Assembly: GCF_029203305.1 (NCBI RefSeq)
Contig: NC_089466.1
Coordinates: forward strand, 1,074,256 to 1,138,255
Length of the DNA: 64,000 bases
Direction of reading: 5' to 3'
Source: Yamadazyma tenuis
Lineage: Eukaryota > Ascomycota > Pichiomycetes > Serinales > Debaryomycetaceae
Shown here: piece after piece, positions 1 to 10,185 of the stretch
Position numbering within the stretch: position 1 is the first letter of the stretch
Layout: the number at the start of each line of letters is the position of its first letter
Position numbers and translations under genes: made by a program
Notes under the pieces: generated by a model
The model's input: only the letters and a program-made list of their open reading frames with translations
The model's database searches: none
What the model was told of the DNA's origin: nothing

Positions 1-2464
1 AGCTGCAAAATGCAACCAACGAATCAGACAATGACGGTACTTCCAATGCCATGTCTATAATCTTTGGGTGAAGAAGGGCTTGAATAATGGCTTTGTGTAG
101 GTCCTTTTGGTTCAACTGCAATCTGGTGGAAGTTAAGTTGTTCCAGACTTCCAATAAAACATCCAGGATACCTGAAATTTGGTCCTTCGAAATATTCAGA
201 TCCAATAACACCGCTAAGAAGGAAACAACGGATATGTTTGACTGGTAGCTCACCAAGTTGGATGGAATAATAGTTAAAATAGCATCAATATCACCACTTT
301 TAAACACCTTTTTTGTGGTCAAGATTTCAAGAGTTCTCAAGAACTGTCCGACCATGTCTTCTTTCACTTTGTAGAAGTCTTTCGAGTTGATGCTTGCAGT
401 CTTAGAGTTGACAAACATACGTTTTTTGAACAGCACCAAAGAGCCCAAGTCAAAAGCCTTCAAGTTTGTGTCGTTAACCAAGCTGTTCAAGAACTTATAC
501 TTGACCACCAGCACCCGAAGCACCTCCTCGTCGTTCAGCTCAACGTCTTCTTGAACAGAATTCCACAAACTGCTCAACTCTAAGGTGTTTGGAATAGACG
601 AAGACCTGGCCAAAACCTGGTAAATATCGGGGTCTTGAGGCTCGTTGACTAACTTCTCGAGGTGAACATTCAAATACTGTTTGAACTGGGCTGATTCAAA
701 CGAGTGGAGATCCAAAGAGGAGCCAATCAAATTGGCCACGACCTTTGTTCTGTCAATATATTCGAACTGAGAACCCAAAACTGACCTGAAATATAAAGAC
801 ACGGCGTTGACAAAATCACTTGCAAAATCGAGCTTGAAATCGTCCGGAGAAGCCATGTTTTGAAGCAAATACTTCTTGATATCTTCAAAGTTCTCATTAA
901 CCAAAGCAGAACCGTTGAACCTGATAAACCGTTCCATTGCTTTCAAAAACGAGGAAACTTCAAACTTAAAGCTCAACACTAACCTCAAGGTTATGGTCTG
1001 CAAAGTCTTGTGGAACAAGAATCCTTCAGATGCTATTTCAAATAAGGAAACCAATTTCTCTCCAGCTTCGGAGAATTCCAAAATCTGCTTTCCTTGGAGC
1101 CCTTTGTAGATACCAAGTAGAACATATATTTTGGAAGGATCAAACGCATCCTTAACATTGCTCAAGACTTTCAAAAATGTGTTCACCAACACCCGAGACT
1201 CCTCTTCCGTGTTGCAGCTTTGAATAATATCGGCTATAAAGTCACACATTATATCCCCATATGAGCATTGGTCCTCAACCACAATTAAGTGGTTTGCAAG
1301 CATCATATACGGCAAAAAGATTGTTTCCAAGACTGGTAATGCATGTTTGATCAAGAACAAATTGGATGATGGAATTGAGTAGAGAAGGTTCAACGTGAAC
1401 TTCCTGACAGAGTCGTTGCCTGCTCTGAATCCGGTGGATAATAAACTGAAGCCCCAGGATGGGTGAATTGACGAGTCTGGGGAAATCAACAGAATAATGT
1501 CACCAGATGCAGCTTCCGTTTGGTGGAGCGATGTGTCTATTGCAACAATCTCAAATACAGTGAAGAACCGTTCCCACTCTTTCATGTATAGTGACTTCTC
1601 ATCTATTTTAAACTCGAAAATGGAATTATGGATGTCAGCATTGATTTGAAGAATAGATAACTTCAAGATTGAAAAGCACAACTTTCTATGTTCATGAAGC
1701 TCGCTAGTGAGCCCTCCTTGCAAGTAGTCGAAGTATTTTGAGTTCAGCAAAATGACTGATTGGTAAAATGTATCACTGGTAAAATTAGCGTTCAGATTAT
1801 TCAAATACCGAAGCCATACAATATAGGCATTTGTACAGTGGTAGTTGGATTTTGTCTGGATTAACAAGAAGATTATGTTCCACAAAAAGTCTGTGCCAAG
1901 AGTCTTCCGGGTAATGGTATCGATTCTCCATTTAAATGTCTTCAAAGCCTGAGCATTGATTTCCTCAACATCGATAGCTACTAAGAAACATAATATTTGA
2001 TCCACTTTGAAATCAGTTTCGAACGAGGTTTGAGCAAATACGAGCTCCAATACCTTCAACAAGTATACTATGTAGTCTTGTTCGAGAGCCTCACCTTTGT
2101 GGCTCACGATCTCACTAGACTCCAAAATGGCTTTTATACCAGGAACAAACTTGTTCATAGAATGTTTTATATGAGCAGAGAGTGCTCTTTTGATCTGGCA
2201 AATGGCAAGTTCGTAGAGCTGTGGAAGTTTTCCACACATTTGGATCATGTTCTTCAAGTATTGTTCTTCATGGACAGAACTGATGACATTTTCGACGAAG
2301 GGACTCACAATCGAAATCACTGGAGCTTTATCTTCAATCTGGTCCAACAAGTCACACAAGCCAGGGATGCTTTCGGGGGATTCCCCAATATTTTGGGCAA
2401 GTTCCACGCCTATGGCGGCCACCTTTTGGGGGTCTAAAAACCTGGAAACCAACAGTAGCGACAT
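1..2464 (-). CDS. TRM3: TRM3-like tRNA Gm18 2'-O-methyltransferase, N-terminal part (runs off the window)
   Basis: An uninterrupted reading frame of 821 codons runs on the minus strand from an ATG at 2464 and leaves the window at base 1, so the C-terminus is missing. An in-frame TAG lies six codons upstream of that ATG, which fixes the earliest start. The visible part is helical and HEAT/ARM-like, with no catalytic motif. Trm3/TARBP1 proteins are about 1,400 residues or longer and carry their SpoU methyltransferase domain at the far C-terminus, outside this window. The name rests on this architecture and on position: in S. cerevisiae TRM3 (YDL112W) is next to ATG20 (YDL113C), which lies close by here. 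Trm3 methylates the 2'-OH of G18 in the D-loop of several tRNAs. Without the SpoU domain in view another large HEAT-repeat protein is possible. Confidence 0.65.
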   Translation of the reverse strand, partial: MSLLLVSRFLDPQKVAAIGVELAQNIGESPESIPGLCDLLDQIEDKAPVISIVSPFVENVISSVHEEQYLKNMIQMCGKLPQLYELAICQIKRALSAHIKHSMNKFVPGIKAILESSEIVSHKGEALEQDYIVYLLKVLELVFAQTSFETDFKVDQILCFLVAIDVEEINAQALKTFKWRIDTITRKTLGTDFLWNIIFLLIQTKSNYHCTNAYIVWLRYLNNLNANFTSDTFYQSVILLNSKYFDYLQGGLTSELHEHRKLCFSILKLSILQINADIHNSIFEFKIDEKSLYMKEWERFFTVFEIVAIDTSLHQTEAASGDIILLISPDSSIHPSWGFSLLSTGFRAGNDSVRKFTLNLLYSIPSSNLFLIKHALPVLETIFLPYMMLANHLIVVEDQCSYGDIMCDFIADIIQSCNTEEESRVLVNTFLKVLSNVKDAFDPSKIYVLLGIYKGLQGKQILEFSEAGEKLVSLFEIASEGFLFHKTLQTITLRLVLSFKFEVSSFLKAMERFIRFNGSALVNENFEDIKKYLLQNMASPDDFKLDFASDFVNAVSLYFRSVLGSQFEYIDRTKVVANLIGSSLDLHSFESAQFKQYLNVHLEKLVNEPQDPDIYQVLARSSSIPNTLELSSLWNSVQEDVELNDEEVLRVLVVKYKFLNSLVNDTNLKAFDLGSLVLFKKRMFVNSKTASINSKDFYKVKEDMVGQFLRTLEILTTKKVFKSGDIDAILTIIPSNLVSYQSNISVVSFLAVLLDLNISKDQISGILDVLLEVWNNLTSTRLQLNQKDLHKAIIQALLHPKIIDMALEVPSLSDSLVAFCS

Positions 2465-2960
2465 GTTTGCAGATGAGGTCTATAATTTTTCAGTCTTCGC
2501 GCTGCCAGAGCTGGGAAGATGCGATGCGATTTTGCAGCTATCAGCAGAAGGATATACTGAAAAGAGAATACACTATTTGAACACGAACGCTTGCGATCAT
2601 GTCGTGCTAACAATCATTTGGAGGTACCCGCTCTTATTATTCGAGAATTAATGAGTTTTTCTATTCCATTTTTAGGCTGTCCTTGAAAAGAATACTGTAA
2701 TAACCACACGTACCCGTTACACTCATCTCTGGAGACACCCTAAAAGGTATCCTATTCATCACATGATTCTCTGCTGTTGTTTCTGGGTCTATTTCCCGAT
2801 TCCGGTGATGGATAGCAGTTCCGGCGTTATCTTATACCATCGCTAACAACTGCACGCGCGCGCGAAAACGGCGGAATTGAAACCTCTTTTGGCCGTTATC
2901 TGAGTCAACATATCCAATCCTTTTCTTCAAAACCAGTTTCCGTATCTACCAACCTCTGTG
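2465..2960. promoter_or_regulatory. Divergent promoter between TRM3-like and DUF3445 genes, with CG-alternating tract
   Basis: About 500 bases separate two divergent starts and hold no supportable gene. The most distinctive element is a run of alternating CG, five CG steps at 2855-2864, followed directly by AAAA, about 100 bases upstream of the DUF3445 start. In yeasts CGCG boxes are typical of Rsc3/Rsc30-type nucleosome-clearing sites; that assignment is inference here. Confidence 0.45.
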
Positions 2961-4148
2961 ATGGAGTCAGTACACGTCGCAACACTCCAGCACATCCAGC
3001 ACGTCTTGGAAACCTACCACGCCTACAAACTCGAGGTGCTCCTCGTTCTCACTTTCGCTATTGGTGCAGTTTTCAGGGTCTCTCAAAAGAAAGCTGCTGC
3101 AAACTCATCCAAACCCAGCTTCTACTCTTCCTCCGACGATTATGTTACTCCCACAATCAAGCCTGCTGATCTGAAGTTTGTATGGAACGAAACCCCTGCT
3201 TTGAAGTCCTATCCCTTTAAGGATGCAGAGTATAAGCTCACCATGGGAATCAAACGATTAGATCCCCAGGACTGGCTTTTGATCGAACCAACTTACTTGG
3301 ATCACATTGAAGAAAAGATACGCATTACCACCAACTCCCACACGGAGTACGGTGACTTTGACTTGAGGTCCAGTACCTTGTTCGTGACTCCCGAGTGCGC
3401 TCCTGCCATCAGAGAATTCTACGATATTGTCGTACAATACATGTGTGACAAGTACCCCAAGTACTTTCAGGTGAAGGGAAGCCGGGTGTTCAACTCTATC
3501 ACCGGCCAGTACCTTCCTCGGGCTGCGAGCGAGAAGGTAGAGCCAATCGAGTATTTGGACTATTTGGTGAAAAATATCGAAGAAGACGTGATATTCATGC
3601 TAAAACCCCAGGACAACCCGGAATCCGAGTACTACTTCAAGGGAGGCATCTTTGCATTTGCAGCTGGATTTGACCCCAAAGACAAGTTCAACACTCCCAT
3701 GACATCTATTCATCAGCCTATTCCAGGGTATGAGAGTAAGCTCAAAACATCGATGAACCGGTTTTTCAACCGAATCACCCCTGGACAGTTTGTAACCAGA
3801 AGCAACTTCTCACTACAAACCCACAACCTATTTTTTGTGCACGATCGTAACAAGGGCCACAATCGACCAGAGGACGAGGTTGTGGAGCCTAAAAAGGAAG
3901 AAGAGTTGGACTTTGATAAGCAAGTGCATTATAGAAGTGAAAGACAAGTATTGACGAGGTTGCCGAAGACGGGTGCAGTGGTTTTCACCATCCGGACGTA
4001 CTTGCTTCCACTTAGTGAGGTCAAGAAAGATGGAAAAGAAGTGTGTGCTAGGCTTAGTGGAGCAGTTGAAAAGTTTCCTGAGGATATCAGAACCTATAAG
4101 AATGCCCGAGAATGGGGAGATGCGGTGATCAGCTACTTGAGGAGATAG
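2961..4148 (+). CDS. DUF3445 / heme-dependent oxidative N-demethylase-like protein
   Basis: The first ATG of the frame is at 2961 and gives 395 residues. A hydrophobic segment at about residues 24-42 suggests an N-terminal membrane anchor. The rest matches the DUF3445 family (heme-dependent oxidative N-demethylase alpha-subunit-like), with the characteristic stretches PFKDAEYKLTMG, LDPQDWL, and the FAAGFD and IHQPIPGY segments near the middle. Members are common in fungi. Bacterial relatives bind heme and demethylate secondary amines, but the substrate of the yeast proteins is not established. The gene converges on ATG20 with about 120 bases between stops. The family assignment is good; the activity is inference. 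Confidence 0.8.
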   Translation: MESVHVATLQHIQHVLETYHAYKLEVLLVLTFAIGAVFRVSQKKAAANSSKPSFYSSSDDYVTPTIKPADLKFVWNETPALKSYPFKDAEYKLTMGIKRLDPQDWLLIEPTYLDHIEEKIRITTNSHTEYGDFDLRSSTLFVTPECAPAIREFYDIVVQYMCDKYPKYFQVKGSRVFNSITGQYLPRAASEKVEPIEYLDYLVKNIEEDVIFMLKPQDNPESEYYFKGGIFAFAAGFDPKDKFNTPMTSIHQPIPGYESKLKTSMNRFFNRITPGQFVTRSNFSLQTHNLFFVHDRNKGHNRPEDEVVEPKKEEELDFDKQVHYRSERQVLTRLPKTGAVVFTIRTYLLPLSEVKKDGKEVCARLSGAVEKFPEDIRTYKNAREWGDAVISYLRR

Positions 4149-4267
4149 GGTTTTAGGAGTATTTATAGAGGAGCGGTGTTGGAATATTTATTATTAGAGG
4201 AGTGGTGTAAGAATATTTAATAGGGGTATGTACTATGTAATACAGATAGGACTAGTCTCAAAGACTT

Positions 4268-6301
4268 CTAGAGCTTGACTACCTCCTCTCGGATTTCCTC
4301 CCAGATGTCAAGGTTCTTCTTGGCCCAGTTCACTAGAAACCCGTTGTAGCACAAGAGAATATCGTAAATCACCTTTAACTGTTTCTTGTGGAAATTCTTG
4401 AAGTTCTTGTTAAGCTCATCCGCAATATATGAGATGTCTCCAAGCATGATATCCTGGCACTTTTCTAACGTATTGATTTTGGTCTTCAAATCGCTGATTC
4501 TATGCTTCCTAGTTTCCTGAGGATTCTGGTCCATAATGTCACTGACATACTGGGTGATCTTCTTGATGGAGTTCATGTTGGGGAACTTGAATCGGGAAGC
4601 ATACGAATTGTTGGGAGCATTCTGATCTAGTTGGTACCGTCTCTGCTTGGACACTGGGTCCGAGTTGATGGCGTTTTCAATAGTGGCAGTTTCTTCTTCG
4701 ACTTTCAACAAGCCCTGAAGTGTCGCCTTCTTCTCCTTCAACTCACTGTCAAGCATCTTCTTCTGTCTGTCCTTTCTCCTCTGGAACTTCTGGATAAATC
4801 TCAACGTGGTGGAGTACTGGACTTCTTCTCCTAAGGGCTCGGAGAACTTGGTTTCTAAGTCACTGATCAAGGCATTTATAGTGATGTATGACCGATCAAA
4901 CACCTGGCCCATCTTGTCCAAGATAATATTGAGCTTCCCAACGTCCTTATCTTCGCCCTGTTCCTGGGACTTGGTTCTGATTATGGGTGCGTCGGCGAGC
5001 AACAACGAAAACGAGTTGAAAACGGTGCCTAGCTCGGTGTAGTCGTTGGCTAGTCCGATGAAATTGTCCATGATCTTCCTGTTGATGTCGTCCAAATGAG
5101 ACGTGTTGACGGTTTCAATACTATCGCTGTTGAGGTCGTTTTCGTTCGAGTCCTTGGGAGAAAGGCTGTTACTGTCTTCTGAGGCAGTGGTCGGGACCAG
5201 GTTTTCAGGGTCACCCCCACCACTACCATTGATCAACTTGCCGGTGGACTTTCCGAGCTTCTTGGAGTTCTCCAGGATCGTGTTCAAAAACCCCATATTG
5301 ATGTTGGTGGTGAAATGAGGTAGACTGGCGTATACCGCATCGGTCTTCAACCCGTTCTCGGGGTTCAGGTGATAGATGTCCTTGGGCAATTGGTTCAGAA
5401 TCAAGTTGATCTCGTCCTGCCAGTTGGTGTTGGGGTCTAAGAACTTGCTAAAAAACTCGAGGTTTCTGATCTGGCGGATGTTGAGGCAGTTATTCAAGAA
5501 ACTGGTGAGAAGTCGCTTGCGGTGCTCAATGAGCTTGTTGGAGTTGAGATGCGTCGAATTGATGTACGAGTAGTTGTTTGTCAGCTCCTTTTGTTTGGGG
5601 CTAACGATGTTGCTGCCCTTGCTGGTGACTATATTGTTCAAGATGGAGAAGTTGATGTAGTTCTTGGGGGGGATGGGAGGAATGATCACCAATGGAAACA
5701 CCTTCGTCAAGATCTCTCGAAGACTCTCAAAGTCGCTATACCGTCGGCGAGTCTGGACCTCTTCTTTGTTGTCTTCGTTGATCAACTTGATGGTATAGAC
5801 GATATACTTCTTCAGAGAATTCAGCATTCCTTCACTCGAGTTATTGGCTTCGGTGATTTGCACCTTCATGTTGGAGCTGGGCCGGAGAAGCCTCATCACC
5901 CTGCTTTCGGTGTTAATTTGGATCGAGCCGGTGGTGGTGGCTTCGGTGTCAGTAGACCCGTCACCGTTTGATTTGGGGTTTGTGTAGAGAAGGACAGACT
6001 CTTCGGGACTGGCAAATACCGGGGCCAGGGCGTCGCCAGCGGCATCCACCACGTCCACCTGATGGTTTTTCACTCGGTCGGGGCCACCATCCCCGTGCAA
6101 ATTGGTGGTATGCACATGGTTCTTATCGTTGATCATGCTTGATAGCAGAGTGTGATCAAAGGGATTGTTGTCTTCGTCGGCGAATTGATCTTCAGGTAGA
6201 GTTAAGGCGCCGGCGCCGTGCAATTGGTCGGTGGTTTCAGGGGTGGGTCCGGTATCTGCAGGGGTGTCTGGGTCTATTTTGTCTGTAGACATCGGTGGCA
6301 T
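4268..6301 (-). CDS. ATG20: Sorting nexin Atg20/Snx42
   Basis: This encodes 677 residues from the ATG at 6301. The N-terminal ~130 residues are acidic and low complexity, with a DNNPFD element (about 45-50). A PX domain follows at about 145-290, with the phosphoinositide-binding motif RRYSDFESLR (186-195), the proline-rich PPIPPK loop (208-213) and a HRKRLLTSFL helix. The C-terminal ~270 residues are coiled and BAR-like, ending in AKKNLDIWEEIREE, which resembles the Atg20 C-terminus. Atg20 pairs with Snx4/Atg24 to bind PI3P on endosomes and acts in retrieval sorting, the Cvt pathway and selective autophagy. The PX loop, the FLDPN.NW element and the C-terminal tail favour ATG20 over the close paralogue SNX41. 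It is divergent from NUP84, as a near neighbour also is in S. cerevisiae (YDL113C, YDL116W). Confidence 0.88.
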   Translation of the reverse strand: MPPMSTDKIDPDTPADTGPTPETTDQLHGAGALTLPEDQFADEDNNPFDHTLLSSMINDKNHVHTTNLHGDGGPDRVKNHQVDVVDAAGDALAPVFASPEESVLLYTNPKSNGDGSTDTEATTTGSIQINTESRVMRLLRPSSNMKVQITEANNSSEGMLNSLKKYIVYTIKLINEDNKEEVQTRRRYSDFESLREILTKVFPLVIIPPIPPKNYINFSILNNIVTSKGSNIVSPKQKELTNNYSYINSTHLNSNKLIEHRKRLLTSFLNNCLNIRQIRNLEFFSKFLDPNTNWQDEINLILNQLPKDIYHLNPENGLKTDAVYASLPHFTTNINMGFLNTILENSKKLGKSTGKLINGSGGGDPENLVPTTASEDSNSLSPKDSNENDLNSDSIETVNTSHLDDINRKIMDNFIGLANDYTELGTVFNSFSLLLADAPIIRTKSQEQGEDKDVGKLNIILDKMGQVFDRSYITINALISDLETKFSEPLGEEVQYSTTLRFIQKFQRRKDRQKKMLDSELKEKKATLQGLLKVEEETATIENAINSDPVSKQRRYQLDQNAPNNSYASRFKFPNMNSIKKITQYVSDIMDQNPQETRKHRISDLKTKINTLEKCQDIMLGDISYIADELNKNFKNFHKKQLKVIYDILLCYNGFLVNWAKKNLDIWEEIREEVVKL

Positions 6302-6454
6302 CCTTTTGAGGTTTCCTTAGGAGCGCTATCGCGAAGTGTGGGAGTGCGTGGGCGTGCGCATGTTAATCGCTTGGGGATGGGTCAGAAGGCGTGTGCGTAC
6401 CCGTCCAAACATCGCGACCTTTTGGTGGCTCTGTTTGTTTAAAACATCCCAACT

Positions 6455-8782
6455 ATGGCAGATGATCTGATGGACGTGGAAGTCGTCAATGTGGTTATCG
6501 AGACTCGCTTTGCCCAGATACTTGAGATCCTAGGAAGGCAACCACCTGAAGACCAGGACCCATTTACCCTTGTGCAACAATCCCGGGACGTGGCGTCCAC
6601 CAAAGCCCTTCAAACTAAAGACCTCATGTTTGAAAATTCCACTCCCGAGCTTGAGCAGGAGTTTGTCAGCTGGCAGTTAGAAACCAAGTTGTGGCACTTG
6701 GCAGAGATTCTCTACAGCTTTCGTTTGGCTCGAATTGAACCTCATAAACTGTATGGCTTCTCTTCTGTTCCGGTGGTGGAAGAGAACTTCAGAAAGCAAA
6801 ATACCAAGTTGGCCGAGATTATCATGATCATTGAGTGGATCCAGGTGAATTCCCCCCTTGTGGACACGTCTAAGGTTCCAATTGCCACCAAGTGGAACAA
6901 TACGAAGAGATCGGTGCAAACCAGGGACTTAAAGGTGTTGGCCGAATCCACCTCCGAATCTGCCCAGGACTATGTCAGTGAATTGGACCCTGACGGGCCA
7001 TTGCGCTCAGGCAAACGCTTGCATTCCGAAGACGTCAAAACTGACGATGAGGTGTTTAAAATCATCTACAAATTGGTGTTGTATCGAAATTTTGACGAAG
7101 CTATCACCATCGCCAACGAAACTGGAAACTATCCGTTATCGATGATTTTGGTGGGTGATATGCTCCCGTACTTGGACACTAAGTTGGACGGGGAATATAT
7201 TGAAGAACGCAGCATTGAGTTGACCACTTCCCAGGGTTGCAGGCATAAGTTGATGTGGTACCAAGCGGTATACAAATTATCGCAACAGACCAACTTGAAC
7301 AAATATGAAAAGCTCATCTACAACTATCTCAGCGGAGCCAATATCCTGGAAAACCTCAAGGAAGCCCCTGACTGGGATGAATGTTTGTTGTTGTACTGTA
7401 ACCAAGTGATGGTCAGTGAGTTGTTGCAGTTCTACAACCAGTTTTATAAAAAAGAGGTCAGTGAGACCCTTGATATTATCATCCCCAAACCACAAATAGA
7501 TGGCATCGATGCCATTTTGAACGCTTTGCTGACCGTCGGTAACTCCGTGGGAGAGAGCTCTAGACATCCAATACGAATCATTACGGGAGGAGTGATGATC
7601 AAGAAGATTTCGCCCTTGGTGACCGACACGGCCACTTCGCATTCGAGTAGCAACAACAAAGTATACGAAAACACCTCTCTATTGAGGATATTGGTGCACT
7701 TAGCCATCTTCTTGAGATGGACGGACGCAGAGCATATTGATCCCACCGACTTCACCAAGTTGGTCATTCTTTACATCAAAAAATTATCCACTGTGGGACT
7801 CAACAAGTTGATCCCATTTTACTTACAGTATATTCCTGGAGATATCGAGGCTGTTGAGTACTACTCGGATCTCTTGTGTTCCATTCGGTCCAAGGAAGAA
7901 AAACTTCAACAGATTCAAATCTGCAAAAAATTGGCATATTTCAATGCTCCCATAAATTCGTCCACAGGCGAGGAAAGACTTAATGTTGTATTGAAGAGGA
8001 CGGTGGAAAAAATATTGGACAAAACAGAATCCCATTACCAGCCAAGCTTATTCATAACTATCAAGGACCAGTACAACACAATAGACGAAATTGATGAAGA
8101 GTTATACGAGTCTGCTGACTATTTGTTGGCTAACTCCATGTATGAAGATACCATAATTGTGTCAATGGTTATAATAAAACGGTTCTTGTTATCGGGAAAA
8201 CTAGCAGCCTTGAAGGAGTTTGCAAAGGAAAAGAACTTTAAGCAAATAGTGAACAGTTATGACAACGACTTGGGTATCAGGCAGTTCAATAGTGAAAACT
8301 TCACGTCATCCAGTCCTTCAATAAGCGAAGAAGACCGGGAAGAGTTGTTAAATTACGATTTATTGATCAAGGGCCTCAACTCTATTTCTGAGTGGAAGAG
8401 GTTTGTTGAAGACAACGGAAAAAACAAGACCAACTTCAAAACCAAGGATGTGCATCATTCGATCAACAAGATCACTACTCAATTAAACGACTTGGTGATG
8501 AGATGGTTCGTTAACACTCCAAATGAGCTTTTGAGGGAATTTAGAAACCTCTACGTTCCCTACCTTGTGATTGAATTACTCAAAATATATGAATTCTCCC
8601 GATTCAATAACCCTGAGTACTTGAACAAGTCGTTTGACTTGATCAAACTGGTGGCTAATGAAGATGAAAATGACTTGCTTGTCTGTTTCATGAAAAGTGG
8701 AAAGCTCAGCGAGTTCTTGAGTAAATGTGGAGAAGTAGCGTTGGCCGCTAGCGAAAAGGGTGTCACGGGCATCTTTGTATAG
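6455..8782 (+). CDS. NUP84: Nucleoporin Nup84 (Nup107 family), Y-complex subunit
   Basis: This encodes 775 residues from an ATG at 6455, slightly longer than the S. cerevisiae protein (726). It is almost entirely alpha-helical, as expected of an ACE1-type scaffold nucleoporin. Recognisable segments are the early WQLETKLWHLAEILYSFR helix (about 69-86), the D-W-x-E-C-L-L-L-Y element near 307-315, and LLRILVHLAIFLRW near 408. Nup84/Nup107 is a stem subunit of the Y-shaped coat complex of the nuclear pore, binding Nup145C and Nup133, and is needed for pore assembly and mRNA export. The 153-base promoter shared with ATG20 holds an 11-base match to the telomere unit (ATGGGTCAGAA, 6377-6387) and two ATCGCGA elements. 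Its 3' end lies 35 bases from that of RPN6. Confidence 0.85.
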   Translation: MADDLMDVEVVNVVIETRFAQILEILGRQPPEDQDPFTLVQQSRDVASTKALQTKDLMFENSTPELEQEFVSWQLETKLWHLAEILYSFRLARIEPHKLYGFSSVPVVEENFRKQNTKLAEIIMIIEWIQVNSPLVDTSKVPIATKWNNTKRSVQTRDLKVLAESTSESAQDYVSELDPDGPLRSGKRLHSEDVKTDDEVFKIIYKLVLYRNFDEAITIANETGNYPLSMILVGDMLPYLDTKLDGEYIEERSIELTTSQGCRHKLMWYQAVYKLSQQTNLNKYEKLIYNYLSGANILENLKEAPDWDECLLLYCNQVMVSELLQFYNQFYKKEVSETLDIIIPKPQIDGIDAILNALLTVGNSVGESSRHPIRIITGGVMIKKISPLVTDTATSHSSSNNKVYENTSLLRILVHLAIFLRWTDAEHIDPTDFTKLVILYIKKLSTVGLNKLIPFYLQYIPGDIEAVEYYSDLLCSIRSKEEKLQQIQICKKLAYFNAPINSSTGEERLNVVLKRTVEKILDKTESHYQPSLFITIKDQYNTIDEIDEELYESADYLLANSMYEDTIIVSMVIIKRFLLSGKLAALKEFAKEKNFKQIVNSYDNDLGIRQFNSENFTSSSPSISEEDREELLNYDLLIKGLNSISEWKRFVEDNGKNKTNFKTKDVHHSINKITTQLNDLVMRWFVNTPNELLREFRNLYVPYLVIELLKIYEFSRFNNPEYLNKSFDLIKLVANEDENDLLVCFMKSGKLSEFLSKCGEVALAASEKGVTGIFV

Positions 8783-8817
8783 CCAAGTGTATAATATGTA
8801 TATATATTAATTCTGTT

Positions 8818-10089
8818 TTAGTTTAATGAAGAAGCCTTCTCATACAATAAATCAACCACACTGGATAAATGCTTGACCAAATCCAAAGACGCTTCATAGG
8901 TGGAATCCTTCTTTGGTTCATCATAGATGTTTAACCAGCCATTACCTTGGTCCAAAACCCCATAGAACACCTTATCCAAGATCATTTGCGACAACTTTCC
9001 TTCCACCTGTTGCAAGTTCAAGCCTATTGTCTTGGAGATGTGGGACAACTCCACACAGCTGTAACTCTCGATAATCTTCAAGAGATTCTGTTCCAATAGA
9101 TTGTCATACAAGGCGTTAAAGTGGTTCTTAATAATAGGATCAGACTTCAATTCGGTGGAATATGTCAATAAGGCCGATTCGAAATCTTTCAAGGATCTGT
9201 TTGAGTAGGCGTCAGCTATGGCCTTCATGGCATCAATGTCCTTGGACTGGAACTTCATGACGTTTTTATGTCCCAAGATATTGTTAATGTCATCCACCAA
9301 GTTCAACATGACTTTGGTCAACAACATATATTTCAACACCGTTATGGCCTCGGGGGCGTCTTGGGAATTGTACCCTTCAAAACTCTCATAGAAGTAGGAA
9401 AAGGCGGTCTTATAGTCACCTTCCTCCGAGTTCAATATACCACTCTGGCAATCCAATTCAGCCTGTAATAAAGTAGGACAGTAAATGGAATTGGCCGAGG
9501 TTCTGGCGCCAGTCAATGAAGCCCTTGACTTGGGGATGTTCCTCAACGCATGGTAAATCTTCGATTCCAACAACTGCACCTCCACCAACGAAGACTTGTC
9601 ATCCAACTTCTTGTATTCCCTCAACAACTCAGTGATGAATTTTAAACTCTCTTGGTACAGGCCCTTTGTGTACAACAATGAAGACAACTTCAACTGTAAC
9701 GATTGCCTCAAGAATGACAACTTGTTTTCAATGGCCCAATCAATGCATTCTCTTGTAGAAGTGATTTGCAAATCAATGGTATCAGTCAAGGTATCAAAGT
9801 CCTCGATCAAGGTCTTGACGATTTTGGCAGTCTTGGACTTTGCAAACTTTCCCAACACAGCCCTCGACTTTGTGATCAAGTCGCTCAACTTCTGGGGCTG
9901 GTTTTGACTTTGGTATATCTTTCCCAACTCCAAGATTCCCAGTTCTTGTTCCTGGAGCACCTTGTGAGAGGGCTGGCCGTCATTGGACTTTTCCGATATG
10001 ATGTCCCAATACTTTGTTTCTGCTTCGGCGTAGTGGCCGTTGGAAGCCAACTCTCTGGCTTCAATCAACGCTTCAGAGGATGCTGACAT
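8818..10089 (-). CDS. RPN6: 26S proteasome regulatory lid subunit Rpn6
   Basis: The first ATG of the frame is at 10089 and gives 423 residues, close to the 434 of S. cerevisiae Rpn6; codons further upstream belong to the promoter. The N-terminal two thirds are TPR-like helical repeats (LASNGHYAEAETKYWDII near the start). The C-terminal third is a PCI domain with the winged-helix element SYSCVELSHISKTIGL and the closing helix that joins the lid helical bundle. Rpn6 (human PSMD11) clamps the lid to the 20S core and the ATPase ring. The promoter shared with OMS1 has a GATGGCAAA element resembling the Rpn4/PACE site that controls proteasome genes. Confidence 0.95.
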   Translation of the reverse strand: MSASSEALIEARELASNGHYAEAETKYWDIISEKSNDGQPSHKVLQEQELGILELGKIYQSQNQPQKLSDLITKSRAVLGKFAKSKTAKIVKTLIEDFDTLTDTIDLQITSTRECIDWAIENKLSFLRQSLQLKLSSLLYTKGLYQESLKFITELLREYKKLDDKSSLVEVQLLESKIYHALRNIPKSRASLTGARTSANSIYCPTLLQAELDCQSGILNSEEGDYKTAFSYFYESFEGYNSQDAPEAITVLKYMLLTKVMLNLVDDINNILGHKNVMKFQSKDIDAMKAIADAYSNRSLKDFESALLTYSTELKSDPIIKNHFNALYDNLLEQNLLKIIESYSCVELSHISKTIGLNLQQVEGKLSQMILDKVFYGVLDQGNGWLNIYDEPKKDSTYEASLDLVKHLSSVVDLLYEKASSLN

Positions 10090-10185
10090 TGTTGAAGGTG
10101 AGTTCGCTGTGTATTTGCCATCAACAACTTTCGCGAAAGGGCCTCGATTGAAACCGCACGACTGACTTTTTTTTTCCACCAGTAC
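10090..10185. promoter_or_regulatory. 96-bp divergent RPN6/OMS1 promoter with PACE-like site and CTTTCGCGAAAG palindrome
   Basis: Two divergent start codons are only 96 bases apart. On the RPN6 strand the sequence GATGGCAAA (10114-10122) differs at one base from the S. cerevisiae proteasome-associated control element GGTGGCAAA bound by Rpn4. A perfect 12-base palindrome CTTTCGCGAAAG lies at 10128-10139. A nine-T tract lies at 10167-10175 near the OMS1 start. Control by an Rpn4-like factor is inferred. Confidence 0.6.

Noticed and set aside
1997..2651. Two plus-strand frames of 134-146 codons
   Set aside because: Both overlap the 5' end of the TRM3-like gene on the opposite strand, which has a continuous 821-codon frame and a protein-like composition.
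10089..10179. Extended N-terminus of RPN6 (30 extra codons)
   Set aside because: The frame upstream of 10089 has no ATG, and Rpn6 orthologues begin at about the Met at 10089.
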